From Abyssalbus ytuae (GTDB lineage Bacteria; Bacteroidota; Bacteroidia; Flavobacteriales; Flavobacteriaceae), in contig NZ_CP094358.1 in assembly GCF_022807975.1 (NCBI RefSeq), positions 4,250,171 through 4,314,170 of the forward strand: DNA of 64,000 nt, written 5' to 3'. Both the position numbers and the translations under genes were made by a program. Position 1 is the first letter of the stretch. The number at the start of each line of letters is the position of its first letter. The notes beneath the pieces are model-generated. The model was not told where the DNA came from. It did no database searches and saw only the letters and a program-made list of their open reading frames with translations. Below, piece by piece: positions 48,188 to 58,640 of this stretch.

Positions 48188-49477
48188 ATGCCTAACACAG
48201 CAAACGATCCTAATAAAAAATCATGGTTACCTGTAGATAAAAATTCCGATTTTCCTATCCAGAATATTCCGTTTGGGGTATTTTTAACCAGGGATGATGT
48301 TATTACTATTGGTACCCGAATAGGAAATACTGCAATAGACTTAGGCGCCTTACACCAACTTGGTTATTTTGAAGGGATACCTCTAACAGATGATATTTTT
48401 TTACAAGACACCTTAAATGATTTTATTTCTGACGGAAAAAAAACCTGGCGACTTGTACGAAATCGCATTAGTGAAATTTTTGATCATAATAATCCTAAGC
48501 TAAGAGAAAATGAAGACCATAAACGCATTGTCCTTTTCTCCCTTAATGAAATTGAAATGCAACTTCCCGTTCATATTGGGGATTATACAGACTTTTTCAG
48601 CAGCAAAGAATACGCTGCCAATATGCAAAGTTTATTAAATGAAGGGGAACATGATATTTTACCCAACTGGTTACATATTCCTATTGGTTATCATGGTAGA
48701 AGCTCCTCTATTATAGCTTCCGGTTTACCCGTTTACAGACCCGTAGGACAAATATTACCCGAAGGAGCCTCTACTCCTATTCTAAAGCCTTCTCAATCTG
48801 TTGATTTTGAATTGGAAATGGCTTTTATTACCACCGATGCAAACTTATTGGGAGAATCTATCCCTGTAGACCAGGCAGAAAATTATATTTTTGGAATGGT
48901 ACTGTTTAATGACTGGAGTGCCCGCGATATTCAAAAGTGGGAATTCATACCTTTGGGACCATTTTTATCTAAAAATTTTGCAGGTTCTATTTCTCCATGG
49001 ATTGTCACCATGGATGCCCTGGAACCTTTTAGGATGGATGGTCCCCATCAAGACCCTAAACCTTTACCTTATTTACAATTTAAAGGTAAAAAAAGTTTTG
49101 ATATAAATCTGGAGGTTGATATTACACCGGAAAATGGTGAAGCCGTTACTGTGACTAAAAGTAATTTTAAGTATATGTATTGGAATATGGCTCAGCAACT
49201 GGCACACCATACTATAAATGGTTGTAAGATTAACAGTGGTGATATGATGGGCAGTGGGACAATAACAGGGCCTATGGCCAACAGTTGCGGTTCCATGCTG
49301 GAACTCACATGGAAGGGCGAAAAACCCATAAAAATGAAAGACGGTTCAAGCAGAACTTTTATTGAAGACGGAGATACGGTTACTTTAAGAGGATACTGTA
49401 AAAATGATTCTGTAAGAATTGGATTTGGTGAAGTTTACAATAAACTTCTCCCCTCTTCAAAAAAAATAATTAAATGA
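48188..49477 (+). CDS. fahA: Fumarylacetoacetase
   Basis: 429 residues, full length for the bacterial enzyme. The N-terminal SH3-like domain (to about 120) leads to the hydrolase domain with GYHGRSSSI, DFELEMAFI (metal-binding Asp and Glu) and FNDWSARDIQKWE. It splits fumarylacetoacetate to fumarate and acetoacetate, the last step of tyrosine degradation. No other genes of that pathway are in this window. Confidence 0.95.
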   Translation: MPNTANDPNKKSWLPVDKNSDFPIQNIPFGVFLTRDDVITIGTRIGNTAIDLGALHQLGYFEGIPLTDDIFLQDTLNDFISDGKKTWRLVRNRISEIFDHNNPKLRENEDHKRIVLFSLNEIEMQLPVHIGDYTDFFSSKEYAANMQSLLNEGEHDILPNWLHIPIGYHGRSSSIIASGLPVYRPVGQILPEGASTPILKPSQSVDFELEMAFITTDANLLGESIPVDQAENYIFGMVLFNDWSARDIQKWEFIPLGPFLSKNFAGSISPWIVTMDALEPFRMDGPHQDPKPLPYLQFKGKKSFDINLEVDITPENGEAVTVTKSNFKYMYWNMAQQLAHHTINGCKINSGDMMGSGTITGPMANSCGSMLELTWKGEKPIKMKDGSSRTFIEDGDTVTLRGYCKNDSVRIGFGEVYNKLLPSSKKIIK

Positions 49478-49564
49478 TTATCAATTGATTATAATCACAT
49501 ATTGAATTTGTAATCGGTTTGGCACTGTAATTGTTTTTTCTCCCTAAATCACAAAACACAGCCT

Positions 49565-50749
49565 ATGAAAAAAAGTTTACTATTATTAATTACCATTACA
49601 TTATTTTCATGTAGCGGTGTCAAGAAAACTCAGGAAGCAATAAACTCTGGTGATTATAACACTGCCATAAGTAAAGCATTAGAGAAACTAAGAGAGAACA
49701 AACAAAAAAAGGGAAATCAACCCTATGTATTATTGTTGGAAGATGCTTATGCCAAAATGATTGAAAGAGAAACCCAGGAAATTAAATTTTTACAACAAGA
49801 AGGTAATCCTGCTAATTTTGAGAAAATTTTTCAGGTTTACACTCACCTAAAGAATGTTCAACAACAAATAAAGCCTTTGCTCCCTTTGTACATTGTGGAA
49901 AAAAACAGGCAGGCGAGATTTAATTTTCAGAATTATTCAAATGAAATTATTATTGTTAAAAATAATCTTTCTCAATACTTATATGACAACGCCGGTAATT
50001 TATTAAAAAACAGCCGTAATAAGTCAGATTACCGAAAGGCTTATGAAGATTTAAGCTATCTGGATGAAATAAATCCTGATTACAAAGATGTAAAACAAAA
50101 AATTGAGGAGGCTCATTTGAAAGGAACCGATTTTGTTAAAGTATCAATGTATAATGACACAAAAATGATCATTCCGGAACGGCTGGAAGATGAATTACTC
50201 AACTTTAACACATATGGATTAGATGATATATGGACTGTTTATCACAGTAATCCCCTTAATGAAATAAAATACGACTATGAGATGGAAGTCTCTTTCAAAA
50301 GCATAAATATTTCTCCCGAACAGGTTCGCGAAAAAGAAGTAATTAAAGAAAAACAGATTGTGGACGGGTGGGAATATTTAAAAGATAAACGCGGGCAGAT
50401 TGTAAAAGACAGTTTAGGTAACGAAATAAAAGTGGACAGATACAGAACGGTACGTTGTAATTTTTATCAATTCACCCAGTTTAAAGCTGTACAGGTAGGA
50501 GGCGAAGTTATTTTTAAAGACCTTACAACAAAACAAAATATAAACTCTTATCCTTTATCCAGTGAATTTGTATTTGAACACCTCTATGCAGATTATGACG
50601 GAGATAAAAGGGCTTTGGAAGATTCTTTTATAAAATTACTCGATGCCAGGGCAGTACCATTTCCCAGCAATGAACAAATGGTATATGATGCCGGAGAAGA
50701 CATAAAGAAAAGAATTAAAAACATAATAACCCGGCATAAATTTAATTAG
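49565..50749 (+). CDS. Lipoprotein with TPR-like helices
   Basis: 394 residues with a lipobox ending at C16 (LFSC). Residues 20-190 form helical repeats (for example AINSGDYNTAISKALEKLR), like tetratricopeptide pairs. The second half is mixed and ends in a basic helix (KKRIKNIITRHKF). No catalytic motif is seen. Probably an envelope scaffold; the family was not recognised by name. Confidence 0.7.
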   Translation: MKKSLLLLITITLFSCSGVKKTQEAINSGDYNTAISKALEKLRENKQKKGNQPYVLLLEDAYAKMIERETQEIKFLQQEGNPANFEKIFQVYTHLKNVQQQIKPLLPLYIVEKNRQARFNFQNYSNEIIIVKNNLSQYLYDNAGNLLKNSRNKSDYRKAYEDLSYLDEINPDYKDVKQKIEEAHLKGTDFVKVSMYNDTKMIIPERLEDELLNFNTYGLDDIWTVYHSNPLNEIKYDYEMEVSFKSINISPEQVREKEVIKEKQIVDGWEYLKDKRGQIVKDSLGNEIKVDRYRTVRCNFYQFTQFKAVQVGGEVIFKDLTTKQNINSYPLSSEFVFEHLYADYDGDKRALEDSFIKLLDARAVPFPSNEQMVYDAGEDIKKRIKNIITRHKFN

Positions 50750-50836
50750 CAGGGCCTTATATTCTTGTTATTTTTTAATTGGCAGCCTGTTCTATATACT
50801 TACCCTGATTTAATAAATTATAATCATATTTTCAGC

Positions 50837-50927
50837 TGCAGGGATTTTCAACTTGAATTAAGTTATTCTCATGAAAAACACTGGAAAGGGAATAAATACT
50901 TCTTAAGCAAAAATGAAATTCCCTGCA
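50837..50927. repeat. Long imperfect hairpin between convergent genes
   Basis: TGCAGGGATTTTCA at 50837-50850 and TGAAATTCCCTGCA at 50914-50927 are inverted repeats with one mismatch in 14. Inside, AAGTTATTC and GAATAAATACTT can extend the pairing with small bulges, leaving a loop of about 20 bases. The element could be a structured RNA, a small MITE or an unusual bidirectional terminator. No run of T follows either arm. Confidence 0.5.
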
Positions 50928-50985
50928 ACCAAATATAACTATGTCAAATTAACCATAGCCATACAGTTAAAATAACATACTATTT

Positions 50986-51438
50986 TTAGTCTGCACTATA
51001 AATTTTACCGTTATACTTCAAAGTATCTTTTACAAAAATTTTTCCTGCTTCAATATCACGTTCATACAAAACTATTTCTTTCCATCCTTTTTCATTTTCA
51101 CTTATCCTGAAAGAAGGCAACCAATATTCCGGCTGGTAAACAGACAGATATTTTCCATCCTCACACTGTATATAAACACCAAATTTGCAATGGGTGGGAT
51201 CAGAGCAATCTTTTAAATTAACAATAAGATCTTCTTTCCCATCATTATTCAAATCAATATTATGTGTTACATAGGGATCGCCTTCAGAATTAAAATCTTT
51301 TGGCGTAATGGTTACAAACTTTGAAGAAGCATCAAGATCAATAGAATATTTTTTTTTGTCAGCACAAATATCGGCCTGTGCAAAAGATATAAATACGGTA
51401 AATAATAAAGTACTAGTAAGGGCAAATTTATTTTTCAT
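50986..51438 (-). CDS. Secreted protein of unknown function
   Basis: 150 residues from the ATG at 51438 (MKNKFALTS), 20 bases after the ytxJ stop. A signal peptide ends near SFAQA. A DLNNDGKEDLIV motif around residues 60-70 looks like a calcium-binding FG-GAP/dockerin-type loop, followed by two cysteines (DCSDPTHC). Probably periplasmic. It shares a transcript with ytxJ. No family name can be given. Confidence 0.7.
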   Translation of the reverse strand: MKNKFALTSTLLFTVFISFAQADICADKKKYSIDLDASSKFVTITPKDFNSEGDPYVTHNIDLNNDGKEDLIVNLKDCSDPTHCKFGVYIQCEDGKYLSVYQPEYWLPSFRISENEKGWKEIVLYERDIEAGKIFVKDTLKYNGKIYSAD

Positions 51439-51457
51439 AATACTAAAAATACAACTT

Positions 51458-51847
51458 TCATAAATATTTTTCAATAGTATTAACATCTATATTTCCATGA
51501 GAGTCATGTTCCATAACTTTACTATCTTTTATAATAAGTAACTGCGGGCTTTCATGCCAAACATTATATAGTGATGCTATTTTATCAGACACCTCTCTAT
51601 AATTCAATATATCAACAATATAAGGGGTAACTTTCTCTTCCGGATAGCTGTAATTTTGCTCAAAATTATTTAAAGCCAGCCTGCTAATACCACATCTTGT
51701 ACTGTGCTTAAAAATTACAATAAGTTTTTCTTCAGATTCTTTATTTAATTCTTCTATTTGAATTAAACTGTTTAGGTTTACCCATTTAATTTTTGAAACA
51801 CTTTTTGTCAAATCAGATGGTGTAAAAAATTTATCAAATAATCCCAT
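51458..51847 (-). CDS. ytxJ: Bacillithiol-system redox protein YtxJ
   Basis: 129 residues with a thioredoxin-like fold. The motif FKHSTRCGISRLAL (about residues 46-60) matches the KHSxxCxxS active site of YtxJ, a monothiol bacilliredoxin-like protein. It suggests that this organism uses bacillithiol as a low-molecular-weight thiol. Followed 20 bases later by a secreted protein gene. Confidence 0.88.
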   Translation of the reverse strand: MGLFDKFFTPSDLTKSVSKIKWVNLNSLIQIEELNKESEEKLIVIFKHSTRCGISRLALNNFEQNYSYPEEKVTPYIVDILNYREVSDKIASLYNVWHESPQLLIIKDSKVMEHDSHGNIDVNTIEKYL

Positions 51848-51923
51848 ATTAAATTTTCTTTTTCTCGCAGTGAATATACATAAATTGTACCTTTAAGTCT
51901 TATCTATCCTAATATCCTTACAT

Positions 51924-51938
51924 AAGACAATTTGTCTT
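51924..51938. promoter_or_regulatory. Palindrome 1 upstream of clpB
   Basis: AAGACAA-T-TTGTCTT, perfect 7-base arms. Shares the AGACA/TGTCT arms with the palindrome at 51957-51969; the centres are 32 bases apart, about three helical turns. Likely paired protein-binding sites controlling clpB. Confidence 0.55.
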
Positions 51939-51956
51939 GTTTTTAATGTGGTTAAA

Positions 51957-51969
51957 AGACATTTTGTCT
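51957..51969. promoter_or_regulatory. Palindrome 2 upstream of clpB
   Basis: AGACA-TTT-TGTCT, the second copy of the palindrome at 51924. It is not the HrcA CIRCE element. It ends 67 bases before the clpB ATG. Confidence 0.55.
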
Positions 51970-52036
51970 GATATTCCGGCATGGAATAACTATTGCCCAC
52001 TACAAAACAAAAAGAAAGAAAGAAAATCCAGAAAAT

Positions 52037-54643
52037 ATGAATTTTAACAATTTTACAATAAAATCGCAAGAGGCCATCCAGCATGCTCAGCAAATTGCAC
52101 AAGGATATGGCCATCAACAAATTGAGAATGAACATATTTTCAAAGCAATCTTTGAAGTTGATGAAAATGTTCTGCCTTTTTTGTTGAAAAAACTGAATGT
52201 TAATATTGATTTATTAAAACAGGTTCTTGACAGTACTTTAAATAGTTTTTCAAAAGTCAGCGGTGGAGAATTGATGTTGTCCCGCGATGCCGGATCAGCC
52301 CTAACTGAAGCCGGTATTATAGCAAAAAAAATGAACGATGAGTTTGTTTCCATTGAACATTTAATACTCGCTATTTTTAAATCAAAAAGTAAAATATCAC
52401 AAATCCTGAAAGACCAGGGTGTCACGGAAAAAGGTTTACAAGCGGCCATAGCCGAATTACGTAAGGGAGACAGGGTTACTACAGCCAGTGCTGAGGAAAC
52501 CTATAATTCTTTAAATAAATATGCTAAAAACCTTAACCAGTTAGCAAACGATGGAAAATTGGATCCTGTGATTGGTCGTGATGAGGAAATAAGAAGAATT
52601 TTACAGATTTTATCCCGTAGAACCAAAAACAATCCTATTCTCGTGGGAGAACCCGGTACTGGTAAAACTGCAATTGCCGAAGGTTTAGCTCACAGGATTG
52701 TTCAGGGAGATGTTCCTGAAAACCTAAAAGACAAGCAAATATATGCATTAGATATGGGAGCTCTTATTGCCGGGGCAAAATATAAAGGTGAATTTGAAGA
52801 AAGGCTAAAAGCCGTAATCAAAGAAGTTACTTCGTCCGATGGGAATATAGTTTTATTTATTGACGAAATACACACCCTGGTAGGAGCCGGTGGCGGAGAA
52901 GGTGCCATGGATGCAGCAAACATACTTAAACCTGCACTGGCACGAGGTGAGTTAAGAGCTATCGGAGCCACTACATTGGATGAATATCAAAAATACTTTG
53001 AAAAAGATAAAGCACTTGAAAGACGTTTTCAAAAAGTAACCGTTAATGAACCGGATACCGAAAGTGCCATTTCTATTTTAAGAGGTATTAAAGAAAAATA
53101 TGAAACACACCATAAAGTAAGAATTAAAGATGAAGCCATTATCGCTGCGGTAGAGTTATCTCAACGATATATAACAAACCGTTTCTTACCCGATAAAGCA
53201 ATAGATCTGATGGATGAAGCAGCTTCTAAACTCCGGATGGAAATAAATTCCAAACCGGAAGATTTAGATGTTTTAGACAGAAGGATAATGCAGCTCGAAA
53301 TAGAAATAGAAGCCATCAAACGGGAAAATGACGAAGTTAAATTAAAAGCCCTCAATGCCGACCTTGCCAATTTAAAAGAAGAGCGTAATGAAATTTTTGC
53401 CAAATGGCAAAGTGAAAAAGAGGTAGTTGATAATATCCAAAACACAAAAGAGGAAATTGAAAACTACAAAATTGAAGCGGAACGGGCTGAAAGGGATGGT
53501 GATTATGGAAAAGTTGCCGAATTACGTTACGGTAAAATTAAAGAATCCCAAACAAAACTGGAAGCCTTACAAAAGCAGTTACAGGAACAGCAAACCTCCG
53601 GTAGTTCTTTAATTAAAGAAGAAGTGACCAATGAGGATATTGCCGAAGTAGTCGCTAAATGGACAGGCATACCAGTCACAAAAATGCTTCAAAGTGAACG
53701 TGAAAAACTTCTTAACTTAGAAGACGAATTACATAAAAGAGTAGTAGGACAGGAAGAAGCAATTCAGGCTGTTTCTGATGCCATAAGGCGTAGCAGGGCC
53801 GGTTTGCAGGATTCAAAAAAGCCTATTGGTTCCTTTTTGTTTCTGGGAACTACCGGGGTTGGTAAAACCGAACTGGCAAAAGCCCTCGCTGAATATCTTT
53901 TTGATGATGAAAATGCAATGACACGTATTGATATGAGTGAATACCAGGAACGCCACGCTGTTAGCAGACTGGTGGGTGCCCCTCCCGGGTATGTAGGATA
54001 TGATGAAGGAGGCCAGCTTACTGAAGCAGTGAGAAGAAGGCCATATTCAGTTGTGTTACTTGACGAAATAGAAAAAGCACATCCTGATACCTTCAACATT
54101 CTTTTACAAGTATTGGATGAAGGCAGGCTTACAGATAATAAAGGACGTCTGGCCGACTTTAAAAACACAATAATAATAATGACCAGTAATATGGGCAGTC
54201 ACATTATCCAGGAACGGTTTGAAGCTGCCAACGATATCCACAGTGCCATTGAAGCGGCAAAAGTGGATGTTATAGGGTTATTAAAGCAAAGTGTAAGGCC
54301 TGAATTTCTGAATAGGATAGACGACATTATCATGTTTACACCACTAAGTAAAAACAATATTCACGATATTGTTAAATTACAGCTGAAAGGAGTTATGAAA
54401 ATGGTTTCCAAACAAGGAATTACCCTGGATGCTACTGAGGAAGCAGTTTCCTATCTGGCAACAAAAGGTTATGACCCTCAATATGGTGCAAGACCTGTAA
54501 AAAGGATTATTCAGAAAGAAGTTCTTAACGAGTTGTCAAAAGAGATCCTAAGTGGTAAAATCAGTACAGATTCTATTATATTATTAGATGCTTTTGATGA
54601 AAAACTTGTATTTAGAAATCAAAATGATTTGGTAGAAAAATAA
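52037..54643 (+). CDS. clpB: ATP-dependent disaggregase ClpB
   Basis: 868 residues, full length. Clp N-domain, then the first AAA+ module with GEPGTGKT and LFIDEIHTL, the M-domain coiled coil (about 410-525), and the second module with GTTGVGKT and a C-terminal sensor-2 GARPVKR. With DnaK it rescues aggregated proteins after heat stress. Two palindromes upstream suggest stress control. Confidence 0.97.
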   Translation: MNFNNFTIKSQEAIQHAQQIAQGYGHQQIENEHIFKAIFEVDENVLPFLLKKLNVNIDLLKQVLDSTLNSFSKVSGGELMLSRDAGSALTEAGIIAKKMNDEFVSIEHLILAIFKSKSKISQILKDQGVTEKGLQAAIAELRKGDRVTTASAEETYNSLNKYAKNLNQLANDGKLDPVIGRDEEIRRILQILSRRTKNNPILVGEPGTGKTAIAEGLAHRIVQGDVPENLKDKQIYALDMGALIAGAKYKGEFEERLKAVIKEVTSSDGNIVLFIDEIHTLVGAGGGEGAMDAANILKPALARGELRAIGATTLDEYQKYFEKDKALERRFQKVTVNEPDTESAISILRGIKEKYETHHKVRIKDEAIIAAVELSQRYITNRFLPDKAIDLMDEAASKLRMEINSKPEDLDVLDRRIMQLEIEIEAIKRENDEVKLKALNADLANLKEERNEIFAKWQSEKEVVDNIQNTKEEIENYKIEAERAERDGDYGKVAELRYGKIKESQTKLEALQKQLQEQQTSGSSLIKEEVTNEDIAEVVAKWTGIPVTKMLQSEREKLLNLEDELHKRVVGQEEAIQAVSDAIRRSRAGLQDSKKPIGSFLFLGTTGVGKTELAKALAEYLFDDENAMTRIDMSEYQERHAVSRLVGAPPGYVGYDEGGQLTEAVRRRPYSVVLLDEIEKAHPDTFNILLQVLDEGRLTDNKGRLADFKNTIIIMTSNMGSHIIQERFEAANDIHSAIEAAKVDVIGLLKQSVRPEFLNRIDDIIMFTPLSKNNIHDIVKLQLKGVMKMVSKQGITLDATEEAVSYLATKGYDPQYGARPVKRIIQKEVLNELSKEILSGKISTDSIILLDAFDEKLVFRNQNDLVEK

Positions 54644-54654
54644 GTAAACCGGTA

Positions 54655-54683
54655 AAAAGCAACTCAATTTTTGAGTTGCTTTT
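54655..54683 (+). terminator. Terminator after clpB
   Basis: AAAAGCAACTCAA / TTGAGTTGCTTTT, a 13-base stem with a 3-base loop, starting 11 bases after the stop. The right arm itself ends in a T run. Confidence 0.9.
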
Positions 54684-54829
54684 CCATATTTTAAGATTAA
54701 AAATTCTTTACCACACAATATTAAGTATGTAAATAAGTTATACTATTAACAAGATATATTATGTGCCATAATATAGTTGTTAACGATAAGTAGATCTTCT
54801 ATGAAGAGCTAAAAACATTTGGGCAAAAT

Positions 54830-54855
54830 AAAAGGCTGTTTAATGACAGCCTTTT
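54830..54855 (-). terminator. Terminator after the amidohydrolase gene
   Basis: AAAAGGCTGT / ACAGCCTTTT, a 10-base stem with a 6-base loop, 6 bases past the stop codon on the minus strand. T run follows in that direction. Confidence 0.85.
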
Positions 54856-54861
54856 ATATTT

Positions 54862-55950
54862 TTAATCAGGAAACAAACTTTTATCTATATTAGGAATCAC
54901 TTTCAGAGCATTTTTATAGTAAATTTTTTTTAACACTTCATCATCTAAATCAAGTCCGTACATTTTCCAAAAAGCATGGTACCTTTTATAATAAGGAAAA
55001 TATTCATCTGCAGATTCTAAAACTCTGAAATAAGTATAATATTCTTCCGGATTCCATGCATCTTTTCCAAACATTACCCGGTCCTGATATTTTGTCAGAA
55101 AAGCTTTGGCAAATCGCGGTTGCCTTCCCAATTCGGAAATAACAGCACCAATTTCAGTATACATATTTGGGAATTCATCCATAAGTTTTGCCAATGAAGC
55201 AAGATCATTTCCGTACCAGCCTAAATGTGCATTTATAAATTTTGTTTTTTTGTGTTTCCTGAACACATTGTGTTGCTCATTTATAATTGTTTCCCACGGC
55301 GCTGTGATACTGTCTTCCCTTTTTCTTCTCGGTCTTAACTTAAGTTCCAGCCATCTTTCATTATTATGATCATGCGGTAACCAAAAAGATTTCGGATCGG
55401 CGGAATGAATAAGTACCGGAATACCTAACTCTGCACATTTATCCCACACCGGTGCTATCCTGGGGTCATCAATTTTAACCCTGTTGCCTTTACTGTCTTT
55501 ATTATCCATCCCCAGACTTTTGTATACTTTTAGTCCGTTAGCACCAAACTCAACATCTTTTTCCAGTTGCAACATCACTTTTTCTGTCCATCCGGCTTCA
55601 TCTACATTATTAAAATTAATATTTGTAAAAACTATAAAACGGTCAGGAAAATTATTATTCACATTATTAAGAGCCCCTCTTAAATGCTCTTCTTCACCCC
55701 TGCCCCTTCCTGACAAATTAACCATTACCTTCATATTTAACTTATCCATTTCTGCTATAAGCTCCTTAAGATTCATTTCCGGCATTCTGAATTGATGATT
55801 ATGAACATCAATAAACGGATATTTGGCTTTTGTTATTTCTTTTCCCGGAATGACTAATGTAGAAGGCGGATCATACTGTTCAAAATCCATCGTTTGACAA
55901 AAACCCACGAAAGAAACAAATACCATGCAACAAAAAGGCAGAACTTTCAT
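54862..55950 (-). CDS. Exported amidohydrolase-2 family protein
   Basis: 362 residues with a signal peptide (hydrophobic 5-17, cleavage near FCQT). The barrel has DVHNHQF (about 48-54), VLIHSADP, INAHLGW and a late VMFGKDAWN, the His/Asp metal ligands of amidohydrolase_2 (PF04909). Members cleave C-N or C-C bonds or decarboxylate. Substrate unknown. Single gene. Confidence 0.85.
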   Translation of the reverse strand: MKVLPFCCMVFVSFVGFCQTMDFEQYDPPSTLVIPGKEITKAKYPFIDVHNHQFRMPEMNLKELIAEMDKLNMKVMVNLSGRGRGEEEHLRGALNNVNNNFPDRFIVFTNINFNNVDEAGWTEKVMLQLEKDVEFGANGLKVYKSLGMDNKDSKGNRVKIDDPRIAPVWDKCAELGIPVLIHSADPKSFWLPHDHNNERWLELKLRPRRKREDSITAPWETIINEQHNVFRKHKKTKFINAHLGWYGNDLASLAKLMDEFPNMYTEIGAVISELGRQPRFAKAFLTKYQDRVMFGKDAWNPEEYYTYFRVLESADEYFPYYKRYHAFWKMYGLDLDDEVLKKIYYKNALKVIPNIDKSLFPD

Positions 55951-56062
55951 TTTAATCCAAATTAATTGTTAAAATATAAAAATATGGCATTAGCCGGGGC
56001 TTACCCAAACCTTAACATTTTATTATAAATTTTTCTGTTTTTATACCATTTAGTATTTTTAT

Positions 56063-56070
56063 TATATTTG
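56063..56070 (+). promoter_or_regulatory. -7 box TATATTTG of the tetR-deo unit
   Basis: A perfect TAnnTTTG match 21 bases before the ATG at 56092. A TTG start codon at 56068 overlaps this box, so translation must begin at 56092. Confidence 0.65.
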
Positions 56071-56091
56071 AATAACAAAAAATGTAGTCAT

Positions 56092-56688
56092 ATGCTTTCA
56101 AAAGCCGAAAAAACCACACAATTTATCATTGAAAAAGTTGCTCCTTTGTTTAATAGAAAAGGGTATTTTGCCACTTCACTTAGTGACATTACAAAAGTTA
56201 CAGGTTTAACCAAAGGTGCCATATATGGTAACTTTCAAAATAAGGAAGAATTAGCTGTTATTGCCTTTGAACATAATGTAAGCCTGCTGTTGACCGAATT
56301 AGAAAGTTATATGAATGAAGGCAATACACCTCTGGAAAAGCTTTTTAAGTTAACTGATTTTTACCGTAACTATTATGATTTCAGCAGAAAAATAGGAGGT
56401 TGCCCGGTACTTAATATGGGTGTTGATGCCAAACATCTTAACAAAGCTTTACAAAAAAGGGTAGAAAATGTTATTAACAGGATACAAGAATATATAGGCA
56501 ATATTATAAACGATGGTAAACAATCCGGGGAAATTAAAAATACTATAGTGAGTAGAACTTATGCTAAAAGATTTTATTCCCTGTTGCAAGGCGCTATTTT
56601 TATGAGCCAGACTATGGATGATAATGCCTATGTAATAGATGCCGCCAACATAATAAACGATTCTATAAATATGTATTTTAAAAAATAA
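56092..56688 (+). CDS. TetR-family transcriptional regulator
   Basis: 198 residues. The helix-turn-helix (about 20-50) reads SLSDITKVTGLTKGAIYGNF with NKEEL after it, the standard TetR pattern. The C-terminal domain has a cysteine in GGCPVLNMG, common in YcdC/AcrR-like members. It heads a same-strand run of six genes; a role in controlling that run is inferred from position. Confidence 0.92.
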   Translation: MLSKAEKTTQFIIEKVAPLFNRKGYFATSLSDITKVTGLTKGAIYGNFQNKEELAVIAFEHNVSLLLTELESYMNEGNTPLEKLFKLTDFYRNYYDFSRKIGGCPVLNMGVDAKHLNKALQKRVENVINRIQEYIGNIINDGKQSGEIKNTIVSRTYAKRFYSLLQGAIFMSQTMDDNAYVIDAANIINDSINMYFKK

Positions 56689-56730
56689 ATTCTGTAAAAT
56701 TTAAAGTATTCTTTTCAACAAAAATCTAAT

Positions 56731-57216
56731 ATGAATCATTTTCCTAAAATTTTAGAAAGTACGGCAAAAATAAGGTTTCAGGACTGCGACCCTTTTAATC
56801 ATTTAAATAATAGCAGGTATCTGGATTATTTTATTAATGCCCGTGAAGATCAGTTATTAGAGAATTACGGGGTAGATTTATTTAAAATTGTTAGGGAAGA
56901 AAATATAGGTTGGGTAGTTAGCAGCAGTCAGGTTTCTTATATTAAACCTGTTTTTACAATGGAAAAAGTTGTAATTGAATCCCAACTCCTTCAATATTCG
57001 GGAAAACATCTTATGGTAGAAGCACGAATGTGGGATAGTTCCAAATCTGCTTTAAAATCTTTTTGCTGGATGTGTTTTGTTCATTTTAATTTAAAAACCA
57101 ATACCGTGGAACAACATTCTGCCCGTTTTATAGAGTTATTTAAAAACATATTAAACCCGGTTGAGGAAAACTCCTTTAATGAAAGAGAAATAAATTTAAG
57201 AGGCCGAAAGTCCTGA
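56731..57216 (+). CDS. Hotdog-fold acyl-CoA thioesterase
   Basis: 161 residues with the hotdog start RFQDCDPFNHLNNSRYLDYF, containing the Asp and His-x-N residues of 4-hydroxybenzoyl-CoA thioesterase-like enzymes. It should hydrolyse an acyl-CoA or acyl-carrier ester. Lies 42 bases after the TetR gene. Confidence 0.85.
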   Translation: MNHFPKILESTAKIRFQDCDPFNHLNNSRYLDYFINAREDQLLENYGVDLFKIVREENIGWVVSSSQVSYIKPVFTMEKVVIESQLLQYSGKHLMVEARMWDSSKSALKSFCWMCFVHFNLKTNTVEQHSARFIELFKNILNPVEENSFNEREINLRGRKS

Positions 57217-57258
57217 TAATTGTCATTTAAATAACGTTTAATTATGTACCTTTAAAAC

Positions 57259-57924
57259 ATGAAGCTTAATAAGTTTATAGACCATACCCTTTTAAAACCG
57301 GTTGCTACACCGGAGGAGATTGAAATACTGTGTAATGAAGCAGTAAAATATGACTTTTTTTCAGTATGTGTAAATAGTTGCCATGTTTCCTTTGCCACAA
57401 AATTGTTATCAGATACTAATGTAAAAGTATGTACGGTGGTGGGTTTCCCACTTGGGGCCATGTGTACCAGGGCAAAAGCATTCGAAGCAGAAAATGCGGT
57501 AAAAGACGGAGCCGCAGAGATTGATATGGTCATGAATTTAGGCTGGTTAAAAAGCAACCGTCCCTTAAAAGTTATACAGGATATAGCAGAAATCAAAAAA
57601 GCCATTGGAGAGAATGTTCTTAAAGTTATAATAGAAACCTGTTATTTAACCGATGAAGAAAAAAAACTGGCAAGTGAACTTGCTATAAAAGCCAATGCCG
57701 ATTTTGTAAAAACCTCTACTGGTTTCGGAAATGGCGGTGCCACCCTGCCGGATATTGATATTATAAAAAAGGCCATTCATAGCCAGGCAAAAATAAAAGC
57801 TTCAGGAGGGATCAGGGATTTTGATACTGCCATACAATATATTAAAGCCGGAGTAAGCCGTATTGGTACCTCCAATGGTATAAATATAGTGACCGGGTTT
57901 CATCAGAAAACAAATGATTATTAA
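57259..57924 (+). CDS. deoC: Deoxyribose-phosphate aldolase
   Basis: 221 residues. The Schiff-base lysine is in [15 protein letters not shown], with KVIIETCYL and the start [12 protein letters not shown] typical of DeoC. It splits deoxyribose 5-phosphate to acetaldehyde and glyceraldehyde 3-phosphate in nucleoside breakdown. Ends 2 bases before deoD. Confidence 0.96.
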   Translation: MKLNKFIDHTLLKPVATPEEIEILCNEAVKYDFFSVCVNSCHVSFATKLLSDTNVKVCTVVGFPLGAMCTRAKAFEAENAVKDGAAEIDMVMNLGWLKSNRPLKVIQDIAEIKKAIGENVLKVIIETCYLTDEEKKLASELAIKANADFVKTSTGFGNGGATLPDIDIIKKAIHSQAKIKASGGIRDFDTAIQYIKAGVSRIGTSNGINIVTGFHQKTNDY

Positions 57925-57926
57925 CA

Positions 57927-58625
57927 ATGAGTATACATATTGATGCCTTAAAAGGCGACATTGCCGAAGCTGTTTTACTGCCCGGCGACCCCCTAAGAGC
58001 CCAATGGATTGCCACCACTTTTTTAGAAAACCCAAAATTATATAACGATGTTCGGGGTATGTTGGGGTATACAGGCTATTATAAAGGCAAAAGAGTATCT
58101 GTACAAGGTACGGGAATGGGTGTCCCCTCCATAAGCATTTACACCAACGAGTTAATCAGGGAATTCGGGGTAAAAAAACTGATAAGGGTAGGAAGCGCCG
58201 GCTCATACCAACCCTATGTAAAAATAAGGGATATTATTTTAGCAATGTCTGCTTCCACCAACAGTAGTATAAACCGTTTTACATTTGAATCTGAAGATTT
58301 TGCCCCAACAGCCGATTTTAACCTTTTTATGAATGCAGTAAATATTGCAAAAGATAAAAAAATACCCATTCAGGCAGGAAATATACTCACCAGCGATATT
58401 TTTTATCATGAAAACCCTGATTATTACAAAAAATGGGCAAAATACGGAATATTGTGTGTAGAAATGGAAACTGCTGCTTTGTATACCATTGCAGCCAGGT
58501 ATAATGTACAGGCATTATCAATACTTACTATTTCAGATAGTTTGGTCTCTAAGGAAAAAACTACTTCCGAAGAACGTGAAAGTACATTTAAAGAAATGAT
58601 AGATATTGCCCTGGAACTTGTATAA
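57927..58625 (+). CDS. deoD: Purine nucleoside phosphorylase
   Basis: 232 residues. Start [22 protein letters not shown], the phosphate-binding RVGSAGSY, the ribose-binding [10 protein letters not shown] and the late TISDSLV all match hexameric DeoD. It frees purine base and (deoxy)ribose 1-phosphate, feeding the DeoC step. Two bases after deoC, so co-translated. Confidence 0.95.
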   Translation: MSIHIDALKGDIAEAVLLPGDPLRAQWIATTFLENPKLYNDVRGMLGYTGYYKGKRVSVQGTGMGVPSISIYTNELIREFGVKKLIRVGSAGSYQPYVKIRDIILAMSASTNSSINRFTFESEDFAPTADFNLFMNAVNIAKDKKIPIQAGNILTSDIFYHENPDYYKKWAKYGILCVEMETAALYTIAARYNVQALSILTISDSLVSKEKTTSEERESTFKEMIDIALELV

Positions 58626-58640
58626 AAAAACACAATTACC

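Noticed and set aside
51982-51996. Sigma-54 promoter upstream of clpB (TGG-N10-GC)
   Set aside because: Only the GG and TTGC parts agree with the TGGCAC-N5-TTGC consensus; kept only as a side note, not as a feature.
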